From NCBI GenBank assembly GCA_937141935.1, contig CAKZQS010000033.1, positions 56,259-120,258 of the forward strand: DNA of 64,000 bases, read 5' to 3'. A program made the translations under genes and the position numbers. This stretch comes from an uncultured Ectothiorhodospiraceae bacterium (GTDB lineage: Bacteria; Pseudomonadota; Gammaproteobacteria; Nevskiales; Oceanococcaceae). Position 1 is the first letter of the stretch. Each line of letters opens with the position of its first letter. Shown here piece by piece: positions 62,624 through 64,000 of this stretch. A model generated the notes under the pieces. It worked only from the letters and a program-made list of their open reading frames with translations, did not search any database and was not told where the DNA came from.

Positions 62624-64000
62624 GCGCGGCGCTGCTGCTCGTGCAGTTTGCGCCCCTGCTGGGCGCGGCGCTGCTGCTGGGCCTGCGCGGGCTGCCGCGT
62701 GCGGCCATCGCGCCGATCGGTGTGGGCAGCGTGGCCATCGCCGCGCTGGCCTGGACCTGGCTGCTGCAGGCCTGGTTGGCGCAGTCCGGCTTCGGGGCCG
62801 CCGCCGAGATGGCGCAGGCGCCAAGCCTGCATGTGCCGCTGTGGACCTGGATCGCGGTCGAGGGCTTCACGGTCGGGCTGGCGCTGCAGCTCGACGGCCT
62901 GGCGCTGACGATGGTCGGCGTGATCACGGGCATCGGTGCGCTGATCCACCTCTACGCCAGCTGGTACATGCGCGAGGACCCGGCGCTGCGCCGCTTCTTC
63001 GCCTACATGAACCTCTTTGTCGCGGCCATGCTGCTGCTGGTTCTGGCCGACGACCTGCTGGGCCTGTACCTGGGTTGGGAGGGGGTGGGGCTGTGCAGCT
63101 ACCTGCTGATCGGCTTCTGGGCGCAGGAGCCGGCCAATGCCGCGGCCGCGCGCAAGGCCTTCGTGACCACGCGCGTGGGCGACACGCTGTTGGCCATCGG
63201 CCTGCTGCTGCTGTGGCGCGAGTTCGGCACGCTGCACATCGACAGCCTGCTCGCCGCCGCCCCGGCGCGCTGGGGCGCCACACCGGCCGACCCCACGCTG
63301 CTGCTGGTCTGCCTGCTGCTGCTCGGCGGCGCGGTGGGCAAGTCGGCGCAGCTGCCACTGCAGGCCTGGCTGCCCGACGCCATGGCCGGCCCGACGCCGG
63401 TCTCGGCGCTGATCCACGCCGCAACGATGGTCACGGCCGGCGTGTATCTGATCGCCCGGCTGCACCCGCTGTACGCGCTGTCGCCCACGGCGCTGCTGGT
63501 GGTCGGCTGGGTCGGCGCGCTGACGCTGCTGCTGGCTGCCGGCGCGGCGCTGGTGCAGCGCGATATCAAGCGCATCCTGGCCTATTCGACCATCAGCCAG
63601 ATCGGCTACATGTTCCTGGCGCTCGGGGCGGGCGCCTACGCGGCAGCCATCTTCCACATGTACACGCACGCCTTCTTCAAGGCGCTGCTGTTTTTGGCCG
63701 CCGGCAGCGTGATCTCGGCGCTGCATCATGAGCAGGACCTGTTCCGCATGGGCGGGCTGGCGCGCAAGCTGCCCTGGGCCTGCGCGGCCTTCGTGGCCGG
63801 GGGCGCCGCGCTGGCGGCGGTGCCCTGGATCAGCGCCGGCTTTTATTCCAAGGACGCGATTCTGTTCGCCGCCTGGGCCGGACCCACGCGCGCCTGGTGG
63901 GTGCTGGGTGTGGCGGGGGCGCTGCTGACCGGCCTGTGCGCCTTCCGGCTGCTCTTCACCGCCGTCACGCGGCCGGCGCCCGCGGGCGCGCCGCGGGCCC
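62620..64000 (+). CDS. nuoL: NADH-quinone oxidoreductase subunit L (3' end outside window)
   Basis: The first 460 residues of a Mrp-antiporter-like proton-pumping subunit, which usually has about 600-680. Typical segments are [50 protein letters not shown] sequence (key Lys and His residues visible) and [20 protein letters not shown] 62620 overlaps the nuoK stop. The frame is open to the window end; nuoM and nuoN presumably follow. Confidence 0.96.
   Translation, partial: MSAALLLVQFAPLLGAALLLGLRGLPRAAIAPIGVGSVAIAALAWTWLLQAWLAQSGFGAAAEMAQAPSLHVPLWTWIAVEGFTVGLALQLDGLALTMVGVITGIGALIHLYASWYMREDPALRRFFAYMNLFVAAMLLLVLADDLLGLYLGWEGVGLCSYLLIGFWAQEPANAAAARKAFVTTRVGDTLLAIGLLLLWREFGTLHIDSLLAAAPARWGATPADPTLLLVCLLLLGGAVGKSAQLPLQAWLPDAMAGPTPVSALIHAATMVTAGVYLIARLHPLYALSPTALLVVGWVGALTLLLAAGAALVQRDIKRILAYSTISQIGYMFLALGAGAYAAAIFHMYTHAFFKALLFLAAGSVISALHHEQDLFRMGGLARKLPWACAAFVAGGAALAAVPWISAGFYSKDAILFAAWAGPTRAWWVLGVAGALLTGLCAFRLLFTAVTRPAPAGAPRA

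Overview
The window is GC-rich chromosomal DNA from a gammaproteobacterium. The evidence is the classic gene order skp-lpxD-fabZ-lpxA-lpxB-rnhB-dnaE-accA-tilS-pyrG-kdsA-eno-ftsB-ispD-ispF, then surE-pcm-yqaA-nlpD, a fused nuoCD, and the EpmA/EpmB/EF-P system. The high GC, GlyGly-CTERM tails, TonB receptor type and FimX-like protein suggest the Xanthomonadales/Nevskiales/Chromatiales side of the class. That placement is inference; no genus is claimed.

Layout. 1-15925 (+): envelope, lipid A, replication, fatty-acid, CTP and isoprenoid genes, packed so tightly that start and stop codons often overlap. 15926-18770: an interval between ispF and surE where truD usually sits. It holds a lipoprotein, YjbQ, a small GNAT and an Smr protein, and three unrelated minisatellites (21, 11 and 12 bp). 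18774-27113 (+): surE-pcm-yqaA-nlpD, then an AlaC-like aminotransferase, hom, thrC and a divergent RecJ. 27177-30378 (-): a FimX-like REC-PAS-GGDEF-EAL protein and EpmB. 30410-34450 (+): EF-P, EpmA, a ZIP/YraQ fusion permease and a leaderless metal-receptor protein. 34447-40099 (-): DUF1499 lipoprotein, metallo-beta-lactamase-fold protein, acetyl-CoA hydrolase/transferase, DUF3108 protein and MATE exporter. 40212-42269 (+): prpB-prpC with a strong terminator.

42405-52443 looks like an extracellular protein-use locus: an M36 protease, a TonB-dependent receptor, an M6-type protease and a small secreted protein. Three of these four end in a GlyGly-CTERM tail. A tRNA-Arg(TCT) lies here, preceded by a broken duplicate copy and surrounded by short palindromic repeats. 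52589-64000 (+) is the nuo operon (nuoA, B, CD, E-K and a truncated nuoL) for proton-pumping complex I, so the organism respires.

The most unusual features are two inverted pairs of a 10-bp-periodic CAGATT-type repeat (one upstream of eno, one splitting nuoB from nuoCD), the minisatellite cluster, the duplicated and broken tRNA-Arg neighbourhood, the GlyGly-CTERM trio and the ZIP-YraQ fusion. No CRISPR array, prophage, insertion sequence or rRNA was seen.
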